From Desulfomonile tiedjei (GTDB lineage: Bacteria > Desulfobacterota > Desulfomonilia > Desulfomonilales > Desulfomonilaceae): a DNA stretch of 64,000 bases. The stretch lies in assembly GCA_016218715.1 (NCBI GenBank), contig JACRDG010000122.1, forward strand, positions 1-64,000, written 5' to 3'. Of the stretch, positions 26,137-34,765 are shown one piece after another. The first letter of the stretch is position 1. Each line of letters begins with the position of its first letter. Made by a program: the position numbers and the translations under genes. The notes below the pieces were generated by a model. That model was not told where the DNA came from and did no database searches. It saw only the letters and a program-made list of their open reading frames with translations.

Positions 26137-26775
26137 ATGCAGCAAACGCCGAAGCAGTCTCTGCCCGCGCTGACGAGAAAGCAAAGACTCGTCCTCGACT
26201 TTATCACCGCGTTCATCGACCGGCACGGCTACTATCCCAGCTACGGAGAAATCGCTCGTGGCATGGGGCTTGCCGCTCAGTCCACGGTGTGCGTGCACGT
26301 CGAGAATCTGCGAAGGAAAGGATACCTCTTCCGGAAATGGAACGCGAAGCGGGCGGGCGAACCGGTCACGGAGCGAACGCTTCCGTCCGCGACGGAGGAC
26401 GTGCCCCTTGCCGGAAGGATTGCAGCCGGTCTTCCCATCGAGGCCGTGCCGGACCATCAAACCATCGGGATTCCTTCCGACATGCTTGGGAAGAACGAAA
26501 CTTATGTGCTCCAGGTGAAGGGCGATTCCATGATCGATGCACACGTGATGGACGGCGATTACGTCATCGTCTCGCGGCAGCAGTGGGCACACGACGGCGA
26601 CATGGTGGTTGCCCTGGTTCGAGGCAGTGAGGCGACGCTGAAGCGGTTCCGACGAAAAAAGGACAAGATCGTGCTGGAACCGGCCAACCCCGAGCACCGG
26701 CCGCAGGTATACGACGAACAAGACGTGACGGTTCAAGGGGTTGTGGTCGGGTTGCTGAGAAAATACGCTCGATGA
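26137..26775 (+). CDS. lexA: LexA repressor
   Basis: A 212-residue SOS repressor. The winged helix (KQRLVLDFITAFIDRHGYYPSYGEIARGMG region, residues 15-70) carries an unusual recognition helix (AAQSTVCVHVENLRRKGYL). The autocleavage site is Ala97-Gly98 (GRIAAGLP), the catalytic Ser is 131 (KGDSMID) and Lys 169 (TLKRF). Start 26137 has GGAGG 8 nt upstream; an earlier in-frame ATG at 26071 abuts the -10 box. Its stop overlaps the dinB start (ATGA), forming an SOS operon. Confidence 0.95.
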   Translation: MQQTPKQSLPALTRKQRLVLDFITAFIDRHGYYPSYGEIARGMGLAAQSTVCVHVENLRRKGYLFRKWNAKRAGEPVTERTLPSATEDVPLAGRIAAGLPIEAVPDHQTIGIPSDMLGKNETYVLQVKGDSMIDAHVMDGDYVIVSRQQWAHDGDMVVALVRGSEATLKRFRRKKDKIVLEPANPEHRPQVYDEQDVTVQGVVVGLLRKYAR

Positions 26776-28046
26776 GGAGAATCACGCGCCCGCGGTACGG
26801 TCGCGGCGCTTCCGGTTCACGCTTCGTGCCACCAAACGCTGAGGTTGCAGTGTCTGCCCTTCCCGGAGAACGATACATCCTGCACGTGGATGCGGACGCG
26901 TTCTTCGCTTCCGTCGAGCAGGTCTTGCGCCCCGATCTCCAGGGGTTGCCGGTCATCGTCAGCGGGGGTGATCGCGGGGTGGTCTCCGCCGCGTCGTACG
27001 AAGCGCGGAGATTTGGTGTGCATTCGGCCATGCCGACTGTCCAAGCCCGGAAGCTCTGTCCTCGGGCGGTGTTCCTCTCTCCCAACTTCTCAGCCTACAA
27101 GGAATTCTCGACCCGCATGTTCGCCATCATGAAGGGCTACTCCCCTCAGGTTGAGGTGACCAGCGTGGATGAGGGATACGTGGATCTGACGGGCACGTTC
27201 AGGCTTCACCGCGCGCCGCCGTGGGAGATCGCCCACCGGATGCTCTCGGAAATAAGAGCCGGGCTGGGGATAAACGTTTCCGGCGGCATTGCGGGGACCA
27301 AGTGTTTTGCCAAGATGACCACCGGCCTGGCCAAACCCAACGGCCTGCTGTATCTGGAACCTCAGCACGCTCGGATCGTGCTGGCACGGCTGCCGGTGGA
27401 ATCGATCCCGGGGGTAGGGAAAAAAGCGGAAGAGATCCTGAAACGCCGGGGCATCATGACCGTCGGGGATGTGGCGGATCTTTCCCGTAGGAGGCTCCAG
27501 CGTCTCCTCGGGAAGTGGGGGGGTGCGCTGTGGGAACTGGCCACCGGTAACGATGGGAGACCGGTGGTCTCGTCTCACCGTGATCCGCAGAAATCCTATT
27601 CCAAAGAGCATACCCTGGAACAGGACTCCAAAGACCTCGGGCACGTGTGGTCCGTGGTCGCCCAACTCACCGAGAAAGTCGCCGCCCGCCTGCGAGCTGA
27701 CGGAAGGGGTGCGTGTACCGTCACAGTCAAAGTGCGGTCCGCGGATTTTTCCGACATGAGCAGATCGATGTCTTTGAAATTCCCAACGAATTTGACCAGA
27801 GATCTCCTCGATTGCGCTGCGCGGCTGTTCCGGCTGACCGCGGGCCGGAGATTCGGGATACGCCAGGTCGGGGTGAAGCTCTCCGGCATCGACGTTCCTG
27901 TCCTCCAAACCGACCTGTTCGAACCCCGCCGGCACATCGCCGCGGCACGGGATCGCACGGTTGACCAGATCCGCAACCGATTCGGATTTCACGCGGTGAA
28001 GATCCTTCGTGGCAGCGGTTACGGTCAGCCTCCTGGGGTAGGTTGA
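26772..28046 (+). CDS. dinB: DNA polymerase IV (Y family)
   Basis: A 424-residue translesion polymerase. Palm motifs are ILHVDADAFFASVEQ (metal Asp) and VEVTSVDEGYVDLT (SVDE), with KPNGLLYL and IPGVGKKAEE (HhH) later. A QTDLF motif near residue 385 is the beta-clamp-binding pentapeptide. About 35 Arg-rich residues precede the usual start; the ATGA overlap with lexA supports this longer form. Expression should follow LexA. Confidence 0.94.
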   Translation: MRRITRPRYGRGASGSRFVPPNAEVAVSALPGERYILHVDADAFFASVEQVLRPDLQGLPVIVSGGDRGVVSAASYEARRFGVHSAMPTVQARKLCPRAVFLSPNFSAYKEFSTRMFAIMKGYSPQVEVTSVDEGYVDLTGTFRLHRAPPWEIAHRMLSEIRAGLGINVSGGIAGTKCFAKMTTGLAKPNGLLYLEPQHARIVLARLPVESIPGVGKKAEEILKRRGIMTVGDVADLSRRRLQRLLGKWGGALWELATGNDGRPVVSSHRDPQKSYSKEHTLEQDSKDLGHVWSVVAQLTEKVAARLRADGRGACTVTVKVRSADFSDMSRSMSLKFPTNLTRDLLDCAARLFRLTAGRRFGIRQVGVKLSGIDVPVLQTDLFEPRRHIAAARDRTVDQIRNRFGFHAVKILRGSGYGQPPGVG

Positions 28047-28159
28047 CTTCCTCGGGAAGGTGGATGGGCAGAGGGGCACCCCTGTCGGAAGGATCCCCTC
28101 TGTTGATAAACGTCAGAATATGGTGGGCTGCGGAAGCGGCGCGCAGGGTTTTCCGAAGA

Positions 28160-28774
28160 TCAAGCCTCGGGAGCGGGCTCGGTAGGAGCTTCCTCTTCTG
28201 CTTCCTCTTTCTTCTGAGCCACGACGGTTGCCACGGCCAGGCCGGCGTCCTGAGCCGGAGAGACACCCGCCGGTAGCTCTATTTCGCCAACGTGAAGTGA
28301 ATTGCCGACGTCCAGCCCGGAGACTTCCACGACGATCTCGTTGGGAATATCGTCAGGGAGACAAGAGACCTTCAGCTCTCGCACAGCGGCCTGGAAGAGC
28401 CCGCCCTTATCTAAACCGACCGGTTTCCCGTCAAAACGAATCGGCACCGTCACTTCGATCGCTTCGGTCATCAGGATTTCCAGGAAATCCAGGTGGATGA
28501 TTTCTCCGTCCACGGGTCGAATCTGGCGTTCCTTCATGATGGCCGTTCGTCTCATGGGGCCGGATTCGCCGCCGGAGATCAGAAGATTGAACAGAACGTT
28601 GGTTCCGGCCTGGCTTATGATCTTCCTGAACTCCCGTACGTTCACCGCGAGTTTGATAGGCTCCACCTTCTGCCCGTATAGGACGGCAGGTGCGTTTCCC
28701 GTAGCCCTGAGGCGTCTCGCAGGGCCTTTCCCGGTTTCAGAGCGTTGTTGAACCTCAAGCGTTACCTTGTCCAT
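28160..28774 (-). CDS. rplY: 50S ribosomal protein L25/general stress protein Ctc
   Basis: A 204-residue two-domain form: an N-terminal 5S-rRNA-binding L25 domain (GKGPARRLRATGNAPAVLYG, residues 14-34) and a C-terminal TL5-like beta domain, ending in an acidic Glu/Pro tail. Two ATGs lie side by side; GGAGG is 5 nt from the second (28774), which I prefer. It follows prs, the usual neighbour. Confidence 0.95.
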   Translation of the reverse strand: MDKVTLEVQQRSETGKGPARRLRATGNAPAVLYGQKVEPIKLAVNVREFRKIISQAGTNVLFNLLISGGESGPMRRTAIMKERQIRPVDGEIIHLDFLEILMTEAIEVTVPIRFDGKPVGLDKGGLFQAAVRELKVSCLPDDIPNEIVVEVSGLDVGNSLHVGEIELPAGVSPAQDAGLAVATVVAQKKEEAEEEAPTEPAPEA

Positions 28775-28843
28775 CATTTCCTCCGGCAGGAATCGGTCCG
28801 CGGAACCGTCGTCCCGGACTCCCTGATTCCCGATGATTGTTTG

Positions 28844-29788
28844 TTAGACGAAAAGTTCCGATACGGAGACTTCCCGGTGAATTCTGCTTATGGCCTCGCC
28901 GAGGAGCGGTGCTACGGATTCCACCTGCAGCTTGGCGCAGATCTCCATTTTCTTCTCGACCGATATGGTGTCCGCAATGTAGAGCTTCTTAATGGGAGAC
29001 TGATTGATTCGCGTCATTGATTCGCCGGAGAGGACCGGGTGGGTGCAGCAGGCATAGATGTCCCGAGCGCCTGACTGTTTCAGGGCTTCTGCCGCGGTTA
29101 CCAGCGTCCCGGCAGTGTCTACCATGTCGTCGCAAATGATCGCGTCTCGTCCGGTCACATCGCCGATTACGTGCATGACCGCGGATTCATTGGGTTTAGC
29201 TCGCCGTTTGTCGATGATGGCAAGGGTCGCGCCGAGTCTCTTGGCAAAGGCTCGGGCTCGTTCCACACCACCTGCGTCAGGTGAGACCACAGTGCACCGG
29301 CTGGTCTCGAGTTCTGCCCGGATGCTTTCCGCCATGATTGGGCTTGCGTAAAGGTGATCGACAGGGATGTCAAAGAATCCCTGAATCTGCCCTGCATGGA
29401 GGTCGATGGTGAGCACGCGATCAGTCCCGGCAGCGGTGATGATATCCGCGATGAGCTTGGCGGTGATAGGCGCTCGGCTGGCGACCTTCCGGTCCTGCCG
29501 CGCGTACCCGTAATACGGCATCACCGCGGTGACGCGGCTGGCGGATGCACGCTTGAGCGCGTCCACCATGACGAGAAGTTCCATGATATTGTCGTTCACC
29601 GGTTGGCAGGTGGACTGGATGACAAAGACATCCATGCCTCTGACGTTTTCCCTGAATTCCACCTGGATTTCCCCGTCGCTGAACGATCCCACCATGGCAA
29701 CGCCGAGCGGGATACCCATATAGCGGGTAATAGCTTCCGCGAGACGCGGGTTGGAGTTTCCGGCAAAGATTTTGAGTCCGACCCTCAT
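28844..29788 (-). CDS. prs: ribose-phosphate pyrophosphokinase
   Basis: A 314-residue enzyme making PRPP from ribose 5-phosphate and ATP. Motifs: SFSDGEIQVEF near residue 35, the ATP site MPYYGYARQDRK near 90, the flexible loop DKRRAKPNESAVMHVIG near 192 and the PRPP loop IICDDMVDTAGTL near 215. Class I length. GAGGA precedes ATG 29788. Confidence 0.96.
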   Translation of the reverse strand: MRVGLKIFAGNSNPRLAEAITRYMGIPLGVAMVGSFSDGEIQVEFRENVRGMDVFVIQSTCQPVNDNIMELLVMVDALKRASASRVTAVMPYYGYARQDRKVASRAPITAKLIADIITAAGTDRVLTIDLHAGQIQGFFDIPVDHLYASPIMAESIRAELETSRCTVVSPDAGGVERARAFAKRLGATLAIIDKRRAKPNESAVMHVIGDVTGRDAIICDDMVDTAGTLVTAAEALKQSGARDIYACCTHPVLSGESMTRINQSPIKKLYIADTISVEKKMEICAKLQVESVAPLLGEAISRIHREVSVSELFV

Positions 29789-30101
29789 TGCTAAGTCCTC
29801 GCACCGTAAAGACGACTAACCCGTTAAACCATCAACCTTAATTGTTCTCCGAGAGCATGTCAATCAAAAACTCTGTCTCCGTCATGCGTGCACGTACGCG
29901 GGGCGAAGGGACGCCGCACCCCTTCGCTGGACATCCTGTCCATGACTTATACGATTCTGCACCCAGACGTGAAGTCGGCCAGCCCTCACCTTGTCCCTCT
30001 CCGAGTGGGAGAGAACTCGGCATGTGGGCGTCAGGCTTTCTCGCTTAACAGCGCGATCGAAATCGACGCTCTATTATGGAGATTCTCTGTGGGACAAACC
30101 G
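29789..30101. other. intergenic region, no gene seen
   Basis: About 313 bp upstream of prs and downstream of the outer-membrane candidate. It contains a CCCTCACCTTGTCCCTCTCC stretch followed by GGGAGAGAAC (about 29983-30014). This resembles the extragenic palindromes common in Proteobacteria. No gene or terminator is clear. Confidence 0.4.
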
Positions 30102-31034
30102 CTAGAAAGGACTGGCAAATCCGAGAGACACGCTGCCGCCAACCGTCCAGGACCGGATGTCCACGACCCACGAAATGGGTTCTGAAACGCTGCCAGCAAG
30201 ATTTCGCGTCGCAGTTTGCACGTGCAGGGCGTTCCACTTCGCGAACCCGCCCAGACTCAGGTCACAGGCTATTCTTAAACGATACTCCGCGAGGAGTTCC
30301 ATAAAATATCCCTGGCTCACGTCAAAGTTCCCGAACTCCGCGAAACCGGTATTGGTCCAGAAGTGATATCTGATGCTCCCGGGGACGAGCGGCGTGCCGA
30401 CGAATCGCACGAGCACCGAACCGAGGGAAGTTGGCTGGTTGACCTGCGCACCGATGAACGGGATGTATTCGTTCATAATGTAGTCGTCAGACGTATTGTC
30501 GCTGTAGTCGACCCTTGTGCTCGTGTGATCCCACCGGAAACCCGCGATGAGTTGGAACGATCCGGAAATCCGCTGGGTGACGAGAGCGTCCAAGGAGCAC
30601 CACTCGTACGACGGGACTTCAAAGTCCACCGATCCGCCGATGGGGGGGGACTGAGACCATGTTCCCGCGCTCCGCTGCGGAAAGAAGACCGATCCTGAAA
30701 GGGAGAGGCCGAGTCCGTCGCGAAACATGAAATCGTCGGTTGCTTGAAGCCAGAATCCCTTGAGCGGCCACGCCGCGGTTCCCGTCGAGGCAACTCGCTG
30801 CAGGGCCCACGTGGCCCCGTTGGGGTGCTCGAGCCAGCCGAAGTAGATCCGTGGCGTTCCGATGACGCCGGGCTGCGGCTGATCGCAGCCGCTGACCATA
30901 CCGCTCAAGCGGGGGAAGAGAAAGCCTGTCAGACCCGGGTTTGCCTGATACCCCACATACCCTTGCGCGAATGCACCGGCAGGAGCGACCCAGAACATCA
31001 CCACACCCATGAGAACGACACAAAGCCTCTTCAT
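30102..31034 (-). CDS. putative outer-membrane beta-barrel protein
   Basis: A 310-residue protein with a Sec signal peptide (MKRLCVVLMGVVMFWVAPAGAFAQ, cleavage after about residue 23). The mature part alternates polar and hydrophobic residues and is rich in Gly, Ser, Trp and Tyr. It ends in Phe (SLGFASPF), as barrels often do. GGAGG lies 7 nt before ATG 31034, which also fixes the start over a longer open frame. The specific role is unknown. Confidence 0.7.
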   Translation of the reverse strand: MKRLCVVLMGVVMFWVAPAGAFAQGYVGYQANPGLTGFLFPRLSGMVSGCDQPQPGVIGTPRIYFGWLEHPNGATWALQRVASTGTAAWPLKGFWLQATDDFMFRDGLGLSLSGSVFFPQRSAGTWSQSPPIGGSVDFEVPSYEWCSLDALVTQRISGSFQLIAGFRWDHTSTRVDYSDNTSDDYIMNEYIPFIGAQVNQPTSLGSVLVRFVGTPLVPGSIRYHFWTNTGFAEFGNFDVSQGYFMELLAEYRLRIACDLSLGGFAKWNALHVQTATRNLAGSVSEPISWVVDIRSWTVGGSVSLGFASPF

Positions 31035-31283
31035 GGCAAGACCTCCAAATAGGTCTGTAAAACTGCCTTCCTGCCTGTGGGATTCCTCCCACCGCAGGCC
31101 CTTCTCGGCATGACAATGATAAAGCGATGCGTTCTGTTTACAGGAAAACCGAGACCTCGGCAAGTACGATTCTCGGGTTGCGGTGAGATCCCTGCTCGCT
31201 CGACTCGCCGGGGTTTGATTCAGGCCCAGGGCTCTGCTATGCTTCAATATTGTGACCACGCGACTACGAGGGAGGCTTATACA

Positions 31284-31610
31284 ATGAAATCTTGGATCGC
31301 GGTCATCGTTGGGCTCAGTCTGCACCTGCTCATCGTGACTCCTGCCTGGGCGGGCGGGGTCGAAGGAGGCCGAGAAGGCTACGGATGGAAGAAGGGCGAG
31401 CGGATCACCCAGTACGATCCGAGAGTCCAGTGTCCGGTCGTACGCCGGAGTGCGGCGCCCATTTCCGCTCTTATTGAAGATGGCCTTGCCTATCTGCTGG
31501 ACATCCCTCTCGCGATGGTGAGCCCTATCACCTGTCCGATCGCGGCGTACCTCTTGGAGCGCCTCGATTCCGGTCCTGACAGGACCTACGCGCGGTGTCG
31601 GAAAAGATGA
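31284..31610 (+). CDS. small exported protein, unknown function
   Basis: A 108-residue protein with a signal peptide (MKSWIAVIVGLSLHLLIVTPAWA). The mature part is GGVEGGREGYGWKKGE plus a hydrophobic C-terminal half. GGAGG precedes ATG 31284. Its TGA overlaps the ATG of the next gene (ATGA), so the two are translationally coupled. Confidence 0.65.
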   Translation: MKSWIAVIVGLSLHLLIVTPAWAGGVEGGREGYGWKKGERITQYDPRVQCPVVRRSAAPISALIEDGLAYLLDIPLAMVSPITCPIAAYLLERLDSGPDRTYARCRKR

Positions 31611-32125
31611 CCGAGATTCGCCCGCCCCATCCCGTCGATGGCCTGAGTTCGGAGCAGAAGTGCAAGATCTACTACCGACGTGTAGTTGACCTGGCCGTTC
31701 GTTTCGGACTCCTCAGGTCCGATCCCGACACGGAAATCGGTCATTTTGCATTTTCTCGGCATTACCACGAAGGAAGGGCGCTCGACCTGAAGCTTCAGAC
31801 AGCACTGACCACGTTCGCCGAGCGGTTCCCTGAACTGATCCTCGACCGGCGGCACGATCAAGACGAGGCTCTGGCGGGTGTAGCCACCGTGTTCCACCAG
31901 GCTTCCAACGAAGAGAAGCTGCGGGATCTCATCCTGATCGGTGCCACGTACCGGGTGTGGCCGGTCGGCACGTCGTTCGCTCTGACTTATCCGTGGGATT
32001 TGGAGGGTCGCGGGAGCCTCGTCCAGTTTCGGTCGGATCTGCCGGATTTCATGAAACGGCGCATTGTGGACATCTTGAAAAAGGCGGGGAAGCTCCAGAC
32101 CCCGAACCTGTTTGAGGAAGGGTAA
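31607..32125 (+). CDS. hypothetical protein coupled to the upstream exported protein
   Basis: A 172-residue soluble protein with a helical first half and no recognised motif (FSRHYHEGRALDLKLQTALTTF; RVWPVGTSFALTYPWDLEGRG). The start at ATG 31607 comes from the ATGA overlap with the preceding gene; an in-frame GTG at 31595 is possible. Family not recognised. Confidence 0.6.
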   Translation: MTEIRPPHPVDGLSSEQKCKIYYRRVVDLAVRFGLLRSDPDTEIGHFAFSRHYHEGRALDLKLQTALTTFAERFPELILDRRHDQDEALAGVATVFHQASNEEKLRDLILIGATYRVWPVGTSFALTYPWDLEGRGSLVQFRSDLPDFMKRRIVDILKKAGKLQTPNLFEEG

Positions 32126-32182
32126 CCTGTTTCTCGTCCGCTCGCGCCCGCTCGGGTGAGGGGCGAGACTTCAGGGCCGCCA

Positions 32183-32767
32183 CTATCGCTTGCGGTTGTT
32201 CTTCACGTCCTCTTCACCGGACTCGCTCTTGAGGACGAAGCATTTCTCGTCGCCGACCTCTCCCTTGACATGGTATTCGATCTGTTCCTTGGGCAGATTT
32301 TCTTGGCGGAAGACGGGTTCCCATTCTTTTGAAGTGTCGTTCCACGAGAATTGCTGAAGATCGGTCTTCTTGCCGCGAGCGACGTACAGGATCAGGTACC
32401 ATCCGCCGTACAACTTTGAGAAACAGGTCTTGACGTACTTCACATGGGGGTAGTTTTGCGCGAAATCGAGTGCAGCCTGATTAATCTCGGATCGTTGATG
32501 CAGGCCTGGCCGCCCTGCCAGAACCTTTTCCTCGTCCGGCAGGGGGGGCGATTTGAGATCCGACTGAGCGGCGGTTTGTGCGCCGGCCGTTGGCTTTTCC
32601 AGCGGTTTCAAGGCCTTGGATGCGTCGACAGGAGGCTGGCCCGGCCTCAGAGGCATAGGGCTGCCCGGCTCTGGAGCCGTGCGGGATGAACGTAACCCGG
32701 GGATGCAGGAGGAGAGGAGGGCCGCGGCAAGAAGTGCGGCGACCAGAGAACTGAAGAAGTGTTTCAT
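32183..32767 (-). CDS. putative lipoprotein
   Basis: A 194-residue protein with signal and lipobox LLSSC (Cys21), a Pro-rich spacer (residues 25-70) and a C-terminal folded part with a possible disulphide (KTCFSKLYGGWYLILYV ... EKCFVLKS). GAGGG about 9 nt before ATG 32767 fixes the start. Its promoter region faces der. Confidence 0.7.
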   Translation of the reverse strand: MKHFFSSLVAALLAAALLSSCIPGLRSSRTAPEPGSPMPLRPGQPPVDASKALKPLEKPTAGAQTAAQSDLKSPPLPDEEKVLAGRPGLHQRSEINQAALDFAQNYPHVKYVKTCFSKLYGGWYLILYVARGKKTDLQQFSWNDTSKEWEPVFRQENLPKEQIEYHVKGEVGDEKCFVLKSESGEEDVKNNRKR

Positions 32768-32911
32768 AAACTTCTTTCCCTCAAGGCGCTTGATCGACCT
32801 CAGGACGCAAGAATAGCACCAGCACAGTGAAATTTCAAGCCTATAGAGGGACGCGCTTTGGGCAAGAATTCTCGCGCAACGAACCCTCCTCGATGTGGTA
32901 TAGATCACAAC

Positions 32912-34303
32912 ATGGCCAATCGATTATCAAAACCTCTCGTGTCTCTGGTAGGACGCCCCAATGTGGGAAAATCCACCATGTTCAACCTGCTCTGCGGGCG
33001 GCGAAAAGCCCTCGTGGAGAACACGCCGGGTCTGACCCGGGACCGAAACTATGCGGAAGTGACTGTCAGGGACCGCGAGATCATCGTGGTGGATACTGGA
33101 GGATTCGAGCCGACCAGCAGTGACGTCATGCTCTCCCAGATGCGAACCCAAACCATGGTCGCTATCGAGCAGTCCGATATTATTATTTTTCTTGGAGACG
33201 GGAAGGTCGGCGTCACTCCCTCCGACCACGAGATCGTCCGGCTCCTGCAACAGACCGACAAGAAGGTCTTCTACGCGGTGAACAAGATCGACTCGGAAAA
33301 ACAGGAGAACGCCTACGTTGACTTTTATTCCCTCGGTGTCGAGACGCTCTACCCGGTAAGCGCCATGACGGGTTACGGGATGGGCGAACTCATCGACGCG
33401 TTCACCGACGAGATCCCGGAAGATATTGCCGCATCCGAACGGGCCGCGGCGCGCGCCCGGCCGTCGATACACGTCGCTGTGGTAGGACGCCCCAACGTCG
33501 GAAAATCGACTCTGATCAACCTCTTCCTCGGCGAGGAGCGTCTGGTGGCCAATCCGAAACCGGGCACCACGCGAGACTCCATTGATACGGTGGTACGCCA
33601 TTACGGCAAGGAATACCTATTCATAGACACCGCCGGGATCAGGCGAAGAGCCAGGATTGTGGACCGCGTCGAGAAGTACAGCGTTATCAAGGCATTCCAG
33701 AGTATCGATCGTGCGGACATCATTCTCGTCGTTATGGACGCGCAGGAGCCGGTGACCGAACAGGATGGCCGGATAGCGGGCTATGCGTACGAGAAAGGCC
33801 GCGGAGTCATTCTGGTCCTGAACAAGTGGGACTTGATCGAGAAGGACAGCACCACCATCAACAAGTACATGGACAAGGTCCGGGAGGAACTGAAGTTTCT
33901 CCAGTACGCGCCGGTTGTCACCATATCCGCGTTGAAAGGGACCAGGGCGCCGAAGCTCTTCGAGATGGTCGACGATCTTTATGCGCGTTACTCGAAGCGG
34001 GTTCCAACGGCCGGACTGAACCGGTTCCTCGAAGAAGTGGTAGCCAGCCGCCCTCCCGGCATGCACCACAAGACAAAACCGATCAAGATCTACTACCTGA
34101 CGCAGGTACGGGTTGCGCCGCCGACGTTCTCCTTCTTTTGTAATTACCCTGAATCAATACATTTCTCGTACCAGCGTTTCCTGGAAAATCGCCTCAGGGA
34201 GACTTTCGGGTTCGACGGATCGCCGCTGCGCCTCCAATTCAGGAAACGCCAGGGGAGGGCCCCGGCCCCCGGCGCGCGGGGCAAGCCGCGACGCACCGCG
34301 TAG
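32912..34303 (+). CDS. der: ribosome biogenesis GTPase Der (EngA)
   Basis: A 463-residue essential GTPase with two tandem G domains and a C-terminal KH-like domain that binds 50S precursors. Each G domain has GRPNVGKST, a TPGLTRD or KPGTTRD switch, DTGGF or DTAGI, and NKID or NKWD. ATG 32912 gives the family start but has a weak ribosome site. TTG 32858, with GAGGG 7 nt upstream, would add 18 residues and cannot be excluded. Confidence 0.96.
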   Translation: MANRLSKPLVSLVGRPNVGKSTMFNLLCGRRKALVENTPGLTRDRNYAEVTVRDREIIVVDTGGFEPTSSDVMLSQMRTQTMVAIEQSDIIIFLGDGKVGVTPSDHEIVRLLQQTDKKVFYAVNKIDSEKQENAYVDFYSLGVETLYPVSAMTGYGMGELIDAFTDEIPEDIAASERAAARARPSIHVAVVGRPNVGKSTLINLFLGEERLVANPKPGTTRDSIDTVVRHYGKEYLFIDTAGIRRRARIVDRVEKYSVIKAFQSIDRADIILVVMDAQEPVTEQDGRIAGYAYEKGRGVILVLNKWDLIEKDSTTINKYMDKVREELKFLQYAPVVTISALKGTRAPKLFEMVDDLYARYSKRVPTAGLNRFLEEVVASRPPGMHHKTKPIKIYYLTQVRVAPPTFSFFCNYPESIHFSYQRFLENRLRETFGFDGSPLRLQFRKRQGRAPAPGARGKPRRTA

Positions 34304-34765
34304 TGCTCTGTTAGCCTTACTCTTGCCTGTTCAGGGGGGCCGGCATCTTACCGGTCACTCTCCCCTTTCAGCTATGTTCCGATGGCCCAATCCCGGCCAC
34401 TGGCACTCTGACCTACGAGCCTGTGAAAGCGAGGATGAATACGCGGCCGTATTTATGAAATGGCTGTATTAGTCACGTCCACGGCCGATCGGGTGCCGTG
34501 CACGAGGCCCATGGAACTCTTCCCGCGGTGGATGTCTCTAACAAAATATGGCGCCGTTGAACCTGGCAGCGTCGATCGGGTTGGAGGCAGCAGAACCAAC
34601 AATGAGCGCCGAGGTGGCCGACGAGGCGCTGGAGTACGATCTTCGCCTCTTGTGGACGTTTTCCTCAATTCCCAAGGAGCACGGGCCAAGCCGCGTGTGG
34701 GCGAGCAGATCCTCTGGAGCAAAAAAAGCGCACCGAACTGGGATGAGTTGAGTTATCATGAGAAC
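34304..34765. other. intergenic region with diverged family-1 repeat
   Basis: About 460 bp between der and the rel gene. The stretch 34317-34358 aligns with 37017-37060 (ACTCTTG...GGGGGGCCGGCATCTTACCGGTC). 34434-34463 aligns with 37103-37131 (CGCGGCCGTATTTATGAAAT). Both suggest a diverged copy of the same mobile palindromic element. The rel frame is open back to 34460 but reads as non-family sequence before 34766. Confidence 0.45.

Noticed and set aside
27090-28079. 329-codon minus-strand open frame
   Set aside because: A mirror of dinB, Arg/Pro/His-rich, with no recognisable motif.
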